Positions 1 through 8,904 of a DNA stretch of 49,966 nt are shown here, piece by piece (positions within the stretch are counted from its first letter, which is position 1; each line of letters begins with the position of its first letter). The translations under genes were made by a program, and so were the position numbers. The stretch lies in IMG/VR virus record IMGVR_UViG_3300002835_000289, positions 1 to 49,966 of that record; one strand, written 5' to 3'. The notes below the pieces were generated by a model. It had not been told where the DNA came from. It did not search any database and was given only the letters and a program-made list of their open reading frames with translations. The stretch comes from a virus.

Positions 1-74
1 ATAAAATCGACTTGTGAATCATCTTCAATGCTATCCGTAATGTCAAGCATATAAATAGGGATTTCAGTATTCAT
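1..74 (-). CDS. XkdF-type prohead protease, 5' end only (copy A)
   Basis: The first 24 codons of a gene that runs off the left edge. They encode MNTEIPIYMLDITDS and continue identically to the complete gene at 32414-33007, which carries the XkdF-like protease domain. The start ATG at 74 corresponds to 33007 after adding 32933. It shows that unit A continues past the window edge with the same gene order (tape measure, then protease). Confidence 0.8.
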   Translation of the reverse strand, partial: MNTEIPIYMLDITDSIEDDSQVDF

Positions 75-261
75 GTTTATAAATAGCTTTTATTTAAAAG
101 TTTATCATTTAATCAAATCTTGCTCTGTTTTCAATCTCCTGCATCCTGCTCTGACTATTGGTAATATCTGTTTCAACAACATACGCCCTGACTATCGTAT
201 CCCCTGATGCACGATCAACACCACCGCCACCTCCGCCACCTAAATCTGGAGTGTCCATTTG
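1..261. repeat. Identical 261-base copy of 32934-33194
   Basis: Every base from 1 to 261 matches 32934-33194; the first mismatch is at 262 (g against a). It covers the start of the protease gene, the intergenic gap and the 3' end of the tape-measure gene. Beyond it the two copies remain homologous but differ by scattered substitutions. This identity is where a chimeric assembly or a recombination junction would most easily form. Confidence 0.95.
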
Positions 262-2388
262 GTTAATCGTAGGGATAGAACCCATAGAACCAACACCACC
301 ACCAGGAGAAGGTATATCAATGAATCCCGGCTCTGATGATCCGCCAGGTACGGGAGGAGTTTTTACCGCTAAAATAGATTTTACATTTTTAAATCCAGCA
401 ACAACTGCTGCTGCCGCCGCCGCAATACCTAAAGGAACACCGACAACTGGAATTTTTGCTAATGATGCAAAAGCCGCAGTTGCAGACATATATGTATCTA
501 TTGTGGTTGAAACAACTGCTGCCGCCTTTCCTGCAATCGTATGCTCACCAACTGCCTTAGCTACGTTCTTTAAGGTGCTGCTAATTTTCCCAGCATTTTC
601 GGCTCTGGATGCAGCTTCTTTTTTACTGAGTTCAATTCTGCCATCCGTTAATTCCTTTTCAGTTTTGCTATATGCAATACTATCAATTTTACCCTCCTTA
701 AATAATTTTCTGTTTAATGCTAAAGCATCATCTACGCCTTTTTTTCTGGCTGCAAAAGTTAGGCTTTCATTATTAGTAATATCTTTAAACCTTTCAAACT
801 CCTTATCGTTAGCCTCCTTTAGAAATTTACTATCAATCGCTGCAACTTCTGCACCATATTTACTCCTTAACGCCGCAATTAATAACCCTTTTTGCTGCTC
901 GGTATAATCTGCATTGCTAAGGATTTTTTTAGTTTCCTCAAGCATTTTTTCATCTAAGGCTGCAATTTCTTTTTCTTTGCCTTCCTTAAATGCAGCAATA
1001 CGAGCATCTGATAAAGTAGCTTGTAAATCCTCTTCGAACTTTTTATCCTTCTTTGCTTGATCTTCTTTTATTTTGTTATCAATTGCATTAACTTCTAACT
1101 GATAAGTCGCTTCACTTGCTTTTTTTAACTCATTCTTAGTTTTTATGTCAATCTTTAAAGCATCAATTTCAGAGATCCTCGCATTATTATTTATCTCCGC
1201 CTGTTTTTTTGCCTTATCATCCTCTGAAGTAATTTCAGCTAATGCCTTTTGATTCTGCAAATCAAGCAACATTTTATCAGCACTCTTTTTATCTTCAATA
1301 GCTTGTTTATTAGCCTCATCCCTTTTCTTCTTTGCTTCCTCTGCTGCTTTTTTATCCTCCTCCGCACTCTTTTTATTAAATTCCGCACTTAAAACTAATT
1401 GCTGAACTTTTAAATCCCTAAACTTTTTCTGCTCTTCTTCCGATAATGTCCCTTTTACCTTACTCGCATTTCTCAGATCATTCAGTTCATTTTCATTTCT
1501 TTGTTTACTTAACTCATAAATCTCTTTTTCAGAACCGCCTTGCGCCTTTAAAACTTTAATTCTGTTTTCAATGTCCTCATTTGCACGTTTATTTGCGACC
1601 GATAATTTATCAAGATTCCTTTCCGCCTCGCTTGTGACTCCAATAAAGTCAGTAAACTGCTCAACTAAATTACCAACACCTTTAGCCAAAGTTCCCAGCG
1701 GACTGCTCATAATCCACTTGCTGATTTTATCAAAGTTTTGAATAACCAAACCCAGCGCAACAACTAAAGCACCAATACCAGTCGCTATAATTGCACCTTT
1801 TAAAATATTGAATCCAACGCTGGTCTGAACAGTTGCAATACCGAAGGCTTTCTGAATTGTTACCGCCGTTTGGGTTGCTGCATTATTTAAAGTCTGGAAG
1901 GTTGTTGTGCTTTTAATTACTGCACCCAACTGTTTAAATGAATCTACACTTTCACCAACTGACTGCAATCCTTGCGACAATGCCATTGCCGCATTTACTT
2001 TTAATAAAGCAGCTTCAACATTCTTATTTTCTTTACCAAATAAAGCCATCCCGCCCTGCAGCGCAGCGAATCCACCAGCAACTCCAGCCAATGAGGAAGC
2101 AACCGCCTTGAATTTAGCATCCGGATTGAATGCATCGGTTAAGGCTTTAGCATCGCCGATTCTATCTTTTAGATCCGCTGCACGCTTGGCCGCATTAATT
2201 GCCTCTTTAGATGTTGCACCAAACTTATCAGAAAGCAATCCAACATCTGCCTGAGCCTCTTTTAATTGGGTTCTTAATGACTTGACCGATTTATCGGTTT
2301 GATCAAAAGCATCGTCTAATTTCTTGACTTGTTCCGTTGCTTGATTGGCATCGGTTGTGATTTTTATTCCAATTATTTCCTCAGCCAT
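109..2388 (-). CDS. Tail tape-measure protein (copy A)
   Basis: 759 residues. The N-terminal 80 residues and a long Lys/Glu/Ala-rich stretch (about 255-620) are coiled-coil-like. Hydrophobic helices lie near 95-120, 190-215 and 640-690, and the C-terminus has a Gly-rich linker before a short conserved tail ending NRARFD. Length, coiled coil and hydrophobic patches are typical of tape-measure proteins, which set tail length and pass through the tail tube during ejection. It overlaps the upstream tail gene by one base and is followed by the protease gene. Compared with copy B it is one residue shorter in the Gly-rich region, and roughly residues 480-610 are strongly diverged while both flanks are near identical. 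Confidence 0.88.
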   Translation of the reverse strand: MAEEIIGIKITTDANQATEQVKKLDDAFDQTDKSVKSLRTQLKEAQADVGLLSDKFGATSKEAINAAKRAADLKDRIGDAKALTDAFNPDAKFKAVASSLAGVAGGFAALQGGMALFGKENKNVEAALLKVNAAMALSQGLQSVGESVDSFKQLGAVIKSTTTFQTLNNAATQTAVTIQKAFGIATVQTSVGFNILKGAIIATGIGALVVALGLVIQNFDKISKWIMSSPLGTLAKGVGNLVEQFTDFIGVTSEAERNLDKLSVANKRANEDIENRIKVLKAQGGSEKEIYELSKQRNENELNDLRNASKVKGTLSEEEQKKFRDLKVQQLVLSAEFNKKSAEEDKKAAEEAKKKRDEANKQAIEDKKSADKMLLDLQNQKALAEITSEDDKAKKQAEINNNARISEIDALKIDIKTKNELKKASEATYQLEVNAIDNKIKEDQAKKDKKFEEDLQATLSDARIAAFKEGKEKEIAALDEKMLEETKKILSNADYTEQQKGLLIAALRSKYGAEVAAIDSKFLKEANDKEFERFKDITNNESLTFAARKKGVDDALALNRKLFKEGKIDSIAYSKTEKELTDGRIELSKKEAASRAENAGKISSTLKNVAKAVGEHTIAGKAAAVVSTTIDTYMSATAAFASLAKIPVVGVPLGIAAAAAAVVAGFKNVKSILAVKTPPVPGGSSEPGFIDIPSPGGGVGSMGSIPTINQMDTPDLGGGGGGGVDRASGDTIVRAYVVETDITNSQSRMQEIENRARFD

Positions 2389-4466
2389 TAGTCTGTATTT
2401 ATCACTTTTAATAATTCAACTTGTGTAGTCCGGTACGATGTCGGATCGTAGGAACTTATTTTATTTAGCCTAAATAATACACCATTAATCCAAATGTATT
2501 TACTGAAATCTAAATTGTAAATATCAACTGCCGTTAAATAAACCCGGCATGTCAATAACTTAGATTCCATATCCGTAATCTCTAAGATATAAGGCTTATG
2601 ATAGGTATTAAATAGATTATTTGTCGGGTAAGTTGTTGCAGGAAATTCAAGTTCCTTTGGTACTCCGAAATTAATATCAATCGTCGGCGTTACCGGATCA
2701 TTCAAATGACCAGCATAGCCGTAAGTAGTCAATGAAGCTAAATTACTCCCCGCCCCATTCACTCCGCTTTTAATATGCCATTGATGCGCAATACTTAATT
2801 TTTTAGCCATTAATATCCGAATAACAGAATCCATCGGATCCTCTTGCGTATTATAATTTGACAATTTATAAATCGCTGAAAAATATTTGTCAAGATGACC
2901 ATGCGAAGTAGGCTGCACTAATACTGTTGGTGCAAAAATTATATTAGTCCCTGCCGTATCCTTTACAAAATCAAACTCTGAATCATAAATAAAATCTCCA
3001 TAACTCTGCACGTACTTTTTTTTATAATTTTCATTGTAATAATCAATGTCATCCGTATATCGGTAAGCATAGTATCTGGCATTTAATTGCGACATCGGTT
3101 TAATTGACATGGCCGAACCAGTATCAATCTTTTGCGACCAGTCTAAACTATTAGTGACCGATGATGAATAAAAGTCTATGTAAGGCGAAATATTGATCTG
3201 CTTTTCGTTTATATTGTCCTGAAAAACATACAAATTAAACATCTTGCAGATTGACAAAAAGAAGTCTTTTTGAAATATTCCTTTTGGTAAATTCTCATTA
3301 ATTGATATCACACCATTATAAGCCACATCAACTATCTGGGAAGTGATCTGAGCAAGGTTAATGTTTGCGCTTGATATTGTTACTATGTAAGTATTGGCAG
3401 CGACTGGAACGCTTATTTCAATCCGTACTGTGTTTGTATTTAAAATGTCACCAGTAAAATCAAAAGTAAACGTAAAAGGATTATTTGCCGAAAACGTATT
3501 TTGCGTAAACGCCTGAACTGCAACCCCAGCAATATACAAAGTTGCAGTAATTGAGGAAGCCGCATCCGTTTGATAAACTCCAGTAATCGAAGCAATTGTT
3601 CTGACTGTTTTTGTTCCATCTGTGTAAGTAAAAATACTTTTTCCTGCATTTTCGGTAACATCCAATAAAACAGTAGTATCAAAAGAAAGATTTGCACTCC
3701 TTGCGGTTGGTGTATTGCTATTGAGCAAGACTTGGGAGATTGTTTTTGTGCCTAAAATAAACCGATCATTCGTACCTCTGATTCCCTGACTATTATTCGG
3801 GATAATTAAAGTCTTAAAAAATGCAGTATTAAAGAAATCACAATTTAAAGTATAGGTTGTTCCTTCAAATATTTTTTCGATATACTCCTTAACATACAAG
3901 GCCGGGCGAAAAGCTGAAACGCTGAAATCATCTTTATTGCTTGAAACATTCCCATAATCAATCAACGGATAATAATATCCAGATCCATTGACTGTATCCC
4001 AGCTATCTTCGATTTCTGTTACGTTATATGTATGGTTATACTCGCTGAAATCTAAATCCTCCAATCTCCTATTCCCTAACTCTGTAATAAATCCTCCTAA
4101 CTCTCCGAATACTGCGCATTGATATTCTGTGATTCCCTTATCAGTTACTATCTCAAGAATCCTGATCACGCCTTTAAAAATTTGAATCCTATCAATGTAA
4201 ACCTCACACTTTGCCGCCTGAGATGCAGTAAAATTTGTGTTTACGTTCGGTAAGTCCATATTATGCTCATGAGCCATATTGATTTCAAAAGCAAACCCGA
4301 AAATCTGATTGTTTCTGGCAGTCGCTGGTATTGAAATAGTCCTGCTAAAGGAAGTATTTTTGCTTCCAAAATCCTTGACATCATCCACCGAATACGTAAA
4401 GTCCGTTGAAATGTCATTCAACAAATCAATCAAATTATCCTCAATATAGATTTCAGTTCTTATCAT
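2388..4466 (-). CDS. Large tail structural protein (copy A)
   Basis: 692 residues, rich in beta-strand-like sequence, Asn, Thr and Tyr; no membrane segment. The N-terminus (MIRTEIYIEDNLIDLL, then a GSKNTSFSRT motif) looks like an uncharacterised tail protein family of Bacteroidota phages, but I cannot name a fold. Position between a 404-residue tail protein and the tape measure suggests a tail tip, baseplate or distal tail role. It overlaps the upstream gene by 4 bases and the tape measure by 1 base, consistent with translational coupling. Copy B at 35324-37402 has the same length. Confidence 0.6.
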   Translation of the reverse strand: MIRTEIYIEDNLIDLLNDISTDFTYSVDDVKDFGSKNTSFSRTISIPATARNNQIFGFAFEINMAHEHNMDLPNVNTNFTASQAAKCEVYIDRIQIFKGVIRILEIVTDKGITEYQCAVFGELGGFITELGNRRLEDLDFSEYNHTYNVTEIEDSWDTVNGSGYYYPLIDYGNVSSNKDDFSVSAFRPALYVKEYIEKIFEGTTYTLNCDFFNTAFFKTLIIPNNSQGIRGTNDRFILGTKTISQVLLNSNTPTARSANLSFDTTVLLDVTENAGKSIFTYTDGTKTVRTIASITGVYQTDAASSITATLYIAGVAVQAFTQNTFSANNPFTFTFDFTGDILNTNTVRIEISVPVAANTYIVTISSANINLAQITSQIVDVAYNGVISINENLPKGIFQKDFFLSICKMFNLYVFQDNINEKQINISPYIDFYSSSVTNSLDWSQKIDTGSAMSIKPMSQLNARYYAYRYTDDIDYYNENYKKKYVQSYGDFIYDSEFDFVKDTAGTNIIFAPTVLVQPTSHGHLDKYFSAIYKLSNYNTQEDPMDSVIRILMAKKLSIAHQWHIKSGVNGAGSNLASLTTYGYAGHLNDPVTPTIDINFGVPKELEFPATTYPTNNLFNTYHKPYILEITDMESKLLTCRVYLTAVDIYNLDFSKYIWINGVLFRLNKISSYDPTSYRTTQVELLKVINTD

Positions 4467-5677
4467 CTGAATTGACTATTTAAGTATTTGCCTATTTCAA
4501 CCTCTAAATCAAAATTGAAAAGCTTATCAGCAACCTTGTACTTGTACTGGTAATTGGTAGTCCTAATCGTGACTGGGAAAAATGCACCTTGCACTTCCAT
4601 ATAAACAATCGGCGAAGCTACCAACTGAGCAAGCCAAGCATAATCCTGATCATTCACCCAGTCGCTTGTTAACATGTAATAATCGCTATGTTGAATTGCA
4701 AAGTTTGAAGTAGTTTCATTGTACTTGTTGAAAGCATCAATATTTGTCATCTGACCGCCCGATAATTTGTATGGATTCCTTCGGTATGAACTGCGCTGAA
4801 ATTCTGACCTACGTTTATTTACCAAACGGAAAGCCATGGTATCATAACCACCTAATCGGTTCAGAAAATGCAGATTATATTGTCGGTATTTCGGATTGCA
4901 AACCTGCTTAAACTTTAATACTCTGGTAACTGCCGCACCTAATGTAATGTAAACATTGTAGCCAAAAGTATTCTCTGTGATAACTGTCGATCCTATAAAA
5001 GCATTGATTGCTGCAGCTTGAAAATTAAATAAGTTGAACTGCCCGGTCATGGTAATATCTCCGCTTACTGCAGTACCTAATGTTCCGTTTTCATTTGTCG
5101 GTTGCACCCATAGCTTATACGCGCCAGATGTGATCTTTAAAAACGTGATAAAAAACTGATCGCCATATTCAATAGGGATTTCTGCATTATCCCGATCAGA
5201 TAACCAGTCATCTGTATAGTTTTCAATTAGTAAATTATCATAGTAATTTGATAAGACTAAAGGTATGTCCCCATTCTCCGTAAATATATCCCCAAATAAA
5301 GGCGCATAATAATTGTAGGCTGAAAAATTACCCGAAGCCAGATTTGCAATAACTGCACCGCTGACCTCCTCGCCAATGCGGATCTGATAATCAACTTTGA
5401 TCTTATCATTTGATGCCATCAAAACAGTTGAACCTGAAGGCTCAAAATAATTAGTAACGTATGACCTTACAACTTGCGAAGCATTGAACACTCCATAGCT
5501 GCCATCTGCCGAAGGTGACGGAAATATTTTATTCCTGCTAACTTGTGAACCATTAATGTAAAGATCGTACACGAATTTAAAATTTGTAGTTCCTACATTT
5601 GTTGAAGAAGCCACAAACCAAAGATCCTCGTGCATACTTGGGAAAGTTGCTGGTTGACTATTTAATGTTATTGCCAT
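4463..5677 (-). CDS. Tail structural protein (copy A)
   Basis: 404 residues starting MAITLNSQPATFPSM. Beta-rich with several aromatic and Asn-rich stretches and no membrane segment or enzymatic motif. It lies in the tail cluster between a 240-residue protein and the 692-residue tail protein, with overlaps of 20 and 4 bases. Its copy at 37399-38613 is the same length and has only scattered conservative substitutions. I infer a structural tail or baseplate component; the exact role is not visible from sequence. Confidence 0.55.
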   Translation of the reverse strand: MAITLNSQPATFPSMHEDLWFVASSTNVGTTNFKFVYDLYINGSQVSRNKIFPSPSADGSYGVFNASQVVRSYVTNYFEPSGSTVLMASNDKIKVDYQIRIGEEVSGAVIANLASGNFSAYNYYAPLFGDIFTENGDIPLVLSNYYDNLLIENYTDDWLSDRDNAEIPIEYGDQFFITFLKITSGAYKLWVQPTNENGTLGTAVSGDITMTGQFNLFNFQAAAINAFIGSTVITENTFGYNVYITLGAAVTRVLKFKQVCNPKYRQYNLHFLNRLGGYDTMAFRLVNKRRSEFQRSSYRRNPYKLSGGQMTNIDAFNKYNETTSNFAIQHSDYYMLTSDWVNDQDYAWLAQLVASPIVYMEVQGAFFPVTIRTTNYQYKYKVADKLFNFDLEVEIGKYLNSQFR

Positions 5678-6380
5678 TTTCTATTTTATTACCAATTTGC
5701 CTAATTTGAAGCTGAACATCGCCACCAAAAGCGGTTGCCATCGCTGTGAAAAAATCCTTATTAAATACTGTCTTGATTGCATTATCAAAATATGATGTTG
5801 TTTTTAATCCATCTCTTTTAATAGCCGAAGCAGTCGCATAGGCTAAAGCCTTTAATGAATCTGCTTTATTTACTATCTGTTTTAGCTTTTTATTTTTTCT
5901 TTGCGTCTTGCTTAAATTCTTTTTTTGCGTTTCAGATGTTGTTTTGGCTTTCCCTAATTTGTACCATTGAAGTATTGAATTAGCCATTTTTGCATTTGGG
6001 AACGGAGTTTTGTAAGCATAAGGTGAATCAGATGCAACTCTTTTTGGTCTTGCGTTTACACCTCCAACCCCTCGCACTCCCTTGTTTACAAATTTGTAAT
6101 AAACCGATGCAGGATTATCCTTGTCATAACCAAGATACATCTCATAATCGTTTCCAAACTTTCGGACTTTCGGAACTGTTAAATCGCCAATCTTGCCCGA
6201 AGCAATCGAACCGCTTTTGCTTAGATTCTTTTGTACCTCATCATTGAACTCCTTACCATAAAACATGAGAATCTGTTCAGCAACTGGGTATTCAGTCGGA
6301 TCAATTAGATCAAACTTATCCCCGATAGTTGTTAAAAATCTATCTCGTAAGGCTTGCGCTTGTGCTTTTGCTTCACTCAT
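5658..6380 (-). CDS. Putative tail completion or neck protein (copy A)
   Basis: 240 residues, mostly alpha-helical at the ends, basic in the middle (several Lys-rich runs around 150-175). The segment near residues 75-115 (YLGYDKDNPASVYYKFVNKG) resembles small neck or tail-completion proteins, but the similarity is only an impression. It lies downstream of the terminase and tail chaperone and overlaps the next tail gene by 20 bases. Copy B (38594-39316) differs at about three residues. Confidence 0.45.
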   Translation of the reverse strand: MSEAKAQAQALRDRFLTTIGDKFDLIDPTEYPVAEQILMFYGKEFNDEVQKNLSKSGSIASGKIGDLTVPKVRKFGNDYEMYLGYDKDNPASVYYKFVNKGVRGVGGVNARPKRVASDSPYAYKTPFPNAKMANSILQWYKLGKAKTTSETQKKNLSKTQRKNKKLKQIVNKADSLKALAYATASAIKRDGLKTTSYFDNAIKTVFNKDFFTAMATAFGGDVQLQIRQIGNKIENGNNIK

Positions 6381-6416
6381 AAATATAAATAGCCAAATAC
6401 CTTTTTAATATCTAAC

Positions 6417-6441
6417 AAAAAAAGCGACTATCTCAGCCGCT
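6417..6441 (-). terminator. Intrinsic terminator after tail chaperone (copy A)
   Basis: On the minus strand AGCGGCT, a five-base loop and AGTCGCT form a 7-bp stem with one G-T pair, followed directly by seven T. The stop codon TAG of the upstream frame lies within the stem-loop. The same structure is kept in copy B at 39353-39377 with one loop base changed. Confidence 0.7.
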
Positions 6442-6682
6442 TGCTCTGTTCTAAATCATACGCATTTTTTGATTTTAAATAAGCCATCACATTTAAGGCT
6501 TCAATAGTTTTTAAGTCAAATGCTTCCGAATTTGTAATATTTTCGTGATCGGCAATAAGTTTAACGGTATAATGCCATCCATAGATTCGCATAAAAGCTG
6601 CTGCACCGAATCCGCTTGCTCCTCTGTCATCCCCGCCTTCATCACTTCCTGCTTCATATAATCCTGCGAAACCTCTATCCAA
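6428..6682 (-). CDS. Minus-one-frame extension of the tail chaperone (copy A)
   Basis: Reading frame shifted by -1 against the 224-residue gene and overlapping its 3' part; it then continues 83 bases past that gene's stop to its own stop inside the terminator. The frame is open from a T9 run (minus strand of 6699-6707), so slippage there would give a fused protein of about 252 residues, as with lambda G and GT. The unique tail (from MRIYGWHYT at 6592) has almost the same sequence in copy B, which supports coding. An independent start at the TTG at 6682 or the ATG at 6592 remains possible. Confidence 0.5.
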   Translation of the reverse strand: MDRGFAGLYEAGSDEGGDDRGASGFGAAAFMRIYGWHYTVKLIADHENITNSEAFDLKTIEALNVMAYLKSKNAYDLEQSKRLR

Positions 6683-7185
6683 TTTCTGTAGACTTGATAA
6701 AAAAAAACCAACGAATGATATACGTCAATGAAATTCGCTTCCTGCATGTCGTGGGAATACACCTCATGCTTACTTGCATCATACTTTTCATCCTTCCATT
6801 TACCCAGCCAATTCTTTTTTTGCGGAATAATCATTGAGGCCGCAATCTTGTGAAGGTTTGCAACTGTATCCTGACTGAAAACCTTGCTTTCAATGTACCG
6901 GGCAAAAGGCATGTTCTTGATGTCGTAATTAATCCGGTACTGCTTTCCGTTAACCTTAATGTAATTAACTGCGCTGCCCTCAATCGGATCATCCAGAAAT
7001 TGCAAATCTTTACGCAACTCTTTTAAGTCCTGAATCCCTAAGCTATCAATCTGATGCTCAGTCAATCCAGTTACAATAGTTAATAGCTTGACTTCCTTAT
7101 CAAGTTCTGTCCAGTCCTTATCAGGATTTTGTAAAATAGGCATGATCTGCTGATACTGCCATAATGTTAATTGATTCCATTTCAT
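6511..7185 (-). CDS. Probable tail assembly chaperone (copy A)
   Basis: 224 residues. The N-terminus (MKWNQLTLWQYQQIMPIL) followed by a helical region around IVTGLTEHQIDSLG resembles tail-assembly chaperones of other siphophages, which bind the tape measure during tail assembly. Codons 160-163 (VFFY) are encoded by a T9 run that is a good minus-one slippery site, and the -1 frame stays open to 6428. It lies 2 bases downstream of the large terminase. The distance of about 4 kb to the tape measure is greater than usual, so the call rests mainly on the frameshift architecture and the N-terminal pattern. Confidence 0.5.
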   Translation of the reverse strand: MKWNQLTLWQYQQIMPILQNPDKDWTELDKEVKLLTIVTGLTEHQIDSLGIQDLKELRKDLQFLDDPIEGSAVNYIKVNGKQYRINYDIKNMPFARYIESKVFSQDTVANLHKIAASMIIPQKKNWLGKWKDEKYDASKHEVYSHDMQEANFIDVYHSLVFFYQVYRNWIEVSQDYMKQEVMKAGMTEEQADSVQQLLCESMDGIIPLNLLPITKILQIRKHLT

Positions 7186-7187
7186 AA

Positions 7188-8339
7188 TTAAGCAAAGGCA
7201 TAACGCCCTGATCCTCTTTTAAAATTAAAATTCTGCCAAGATAAAGCTAAAGCAACTACGCAGTCATCATGAAAACCCGAAGGTGCGGAATATCTTACTC
7301 CATTAGCAGTAAATTGGTACTCAAAAATATCTAATTCATCCACAATCACGCCATCTGGATAACCTATTTTGCGTTGCTGGATTGCCTGAGCAAGTCCTTC
7401 CATTAATTGCTGCTTTGATTGACTGGTAAACTTCAAGCCTTCAATATTTATTCCCTCTCTCATTAAGTCTTCAAGTATTGGATCACCTACTCCGGTGCTA
7501 TCTACCAATATCGGTGCTGGAGGCAAACGCTTAATATTCTCTTTAGTGTTATGCCAGTCCATTTGAAAGCGATCAAAATAAGCCACATTCCCATTTGCAT
7601 CCAATCCAATGATGACAGTAAAATCCACAGACTTTGCTAAGTCAATCCCATAACTTACTATCGGCTGCCCTGATATTGGCTTGATGCAATTCCTAATAAA
7701 TGCACTACCAAAAGGGTTCGCACTATTTTCAGAAGGATTCGCCAAATACTCCTGCTCAAATACAACGGCAGGAAGCTGCAGTTTTGCATCCTCAATCTCT
7801 CTGATATTAATATAAGGGTTATCATAGGTTGTAAATTTAAAGCTGCTCCAGTCCGTTTCACCACCCTTCATGAACAAAGAATAAAAATAGTTCTTACCTC
7901 TGGGCGTAGATAAGAAAACTGCTTTCCCCTGGTAATCTGTCAAAGTTGGTCGAATACTATTTTGCCAACCGCTTTTTAGATCAGGAATAAATGCTGATTC
8001 ATCCACGATCACTAAATGAAATTTGCGCCCTCTTAAATTGTCCAGCCTCTCACCAGTGTAGAACTCAATACTGCCATTATTCGGACAATAAATTTTAAGA
8101 TCAGAAATATTGTTTTTAAAAGGTAAAGCCGATGTAAGTCTTTCAAAAAAAACCTTTGCAAGTTTATAAGTCGGCGTTATGTATGCAACCTGACCGCCTT
8201 TTATTGCTTCTTTAATTCCCATGATCTGGGATAATTCAGACTTACCAAACCTTCTGCCGCACATGACAACAATAAAACGAGCATTGCACTCTAATATCTG
8301 TTGCTGATTGATATGTGGTTTTGGCAGTTCTAACCTCAT
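7188..8339 (-). CDS. terL: Terminase large subunit (copy A)
   Basis: 383 residues. The ATPase domain shows Walker A CGRRFGKS (27-34), Walker B VIVDES (110-115) and the coupling motif FLSTPRG (142-148). The RuvC-like nuclease domain has acidic residues in YGIDLAKS (Asp233), ILVDSTG (Asp280) and FHDD (Asp358, Asp359). The enzyme cuts concatemeric DNA and pumps it into the prohead. It overlaps the small subunit by 4 bases. Copy B differs at about six positions, none in a catalytic motif, so both are expected to be functional. Confidence 0.96.
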   Translation of the reverse strand: MRLELPKPHINQQQILECNARFIVVMCGRRFGKSELSQIMGIKEAIKGGQVAYITPTYKLAKVFFERLTSALPFKNNISDLKIYCPNNGSIEFYTGERLDNLRGRKFHLVIVDESAFIPDLKSGWQNSIRPTLTDYQGKAVFLSTPRGKNYFYSLFMKGGETDWSSFKFTTYDNPYINIREIEDAKLQLPAVVFEQEYLANPSENSANPFGSAFIRNCIKPISGQPIVSYGIDLAKSVDFTVIIGLDANGNVAYFDRFQMDWHNTKENIKRLPPAPILVDSTGVGDPILEDLMREGINIEGLKFTSQSKQQLMEGLAQAIQQRKIGYPDGVIVDELDIFEYQFTANGVRYSAPSGFHDDCVVALALSWQNFNFKRGSGRYAFA

Positions 8340-8698
8340 AAAATAGTTTTACCCTCTACAAATACAACTTCAATCTTTGAATCCTGCTGAATCTCTACCT
8401 GCTCTCTTGGCTTTCCGTAAACTCTGGTAAGTAACGTATCTAAACTATAAAGACTGCCATTTTTTAAACTCTTATTCATCGCATTAGCAATCGTCTTTTC
8501 TAAGATCGTAGCATCCACGTGATCATAAACGCCTTTCAATTCTTCAATAGTCATTGACATCATAACCTGAATTGTATCATTGATCTCGCCCAGTCTATAA
8601 CCCTGCTCTTTAAGTAAGGTTACATACTTGCGATCCTTACCTTTTGGGTTTCCTGACTGACCTTTTTTCCAAGGTGTTAAGTTTTGTAAATTTGCCAT
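8336..8698 (-). CDS. terS: Terminase small subunit (copy A)
   Basis: 120 residues starting MANLQNLTPWKKGQSGNPKG; the GQSGNPKG segment is the hallmark of the DUF5681 N-terminus found in many phage and Bacteroidota terminase-associated proteins. The rest is helical with a basic stretch (TRVYGKPREQ). It directly precedes and overlaps the large subunit by 4 bases, the normal position for the DNA-recognition subunit. Copy B differs at six of 120 residues. Confidence 0.78.
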   Translation of the reverse strand: MANLQNLTPWKKGQSGNPKGKDRKYVTLLKEQGYRLGEINDTIQVMMSMTIEELKGVYDHVDATILEKTIANAMNKSLKNGSLYSLDTLLTRVYGKPREQVEIQQDSKIEVVFVEGKTIL

Positions 8699-8703
8699 CT
8701 TCT

Positions 8704-8904
8704 TTATCTTTTTTTATTGCCTATAACTTGGCAAGAAATCTCTTTTGCTGCCGTTAATTTATTATCCCAAAACATATTGCAGTTTCCATCTTTAATTGGT
8801 ACAGCACTAAACCAATATTGCCAATTTGACCTTTCTGCGGTAAACCGATAGCAATCATGTTTCATATCGCATCCGAACCCAGAACACATTGTAATATCTG
8901 CCAT
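8704..8904 (-). CDS. Small Cys-rich phage protein, only in copy A
   Basis: 66 residues with Cys at MCSGFGCDMKHDC, then aromatic residues and NCNMFW. This resembles an uncharacterised small phage protein family that begins MADITMC and carries the CPxK-xxCYR type pattern; metal binding is plausible. It is inserted between the glycosyltransferase and the terminase small subunit; the same position in copy B (41634-41640) has nothing. It is therefore a recent gain or loss. Confidence 0.7.
   Translation of the reverse strand: MADITMCSGFGCDMKHDCYRFTAERSNWQYWFSAVPIKDGNCNMFWDNKLTAAKEISCQVIGNKKR

Noticed and set aside
75-108. Terminator after tape measure
   Set aside because: Only a weak AT stem (CTTTT/AAAAG) is present and the protease gene follows after a short gap; a real terminator is doubtful.
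158-907. Long plus-strand open frame opposite the tape measure
   Set aside because: It is the antisense shadow of a conserved coding sequence; low-complexity Pro/Ala composition arises from the Gly/Ala-rich tape measure. The same holds for 33256-33843 opposite copy B.
6550-6570. GTTAAAC slippery site for the chaperone frameshift
   Set aside because: It is present in copy A only; in copy B the matching bases read ACTAAAC, while the T9 run is kept in both copies and is the better site.
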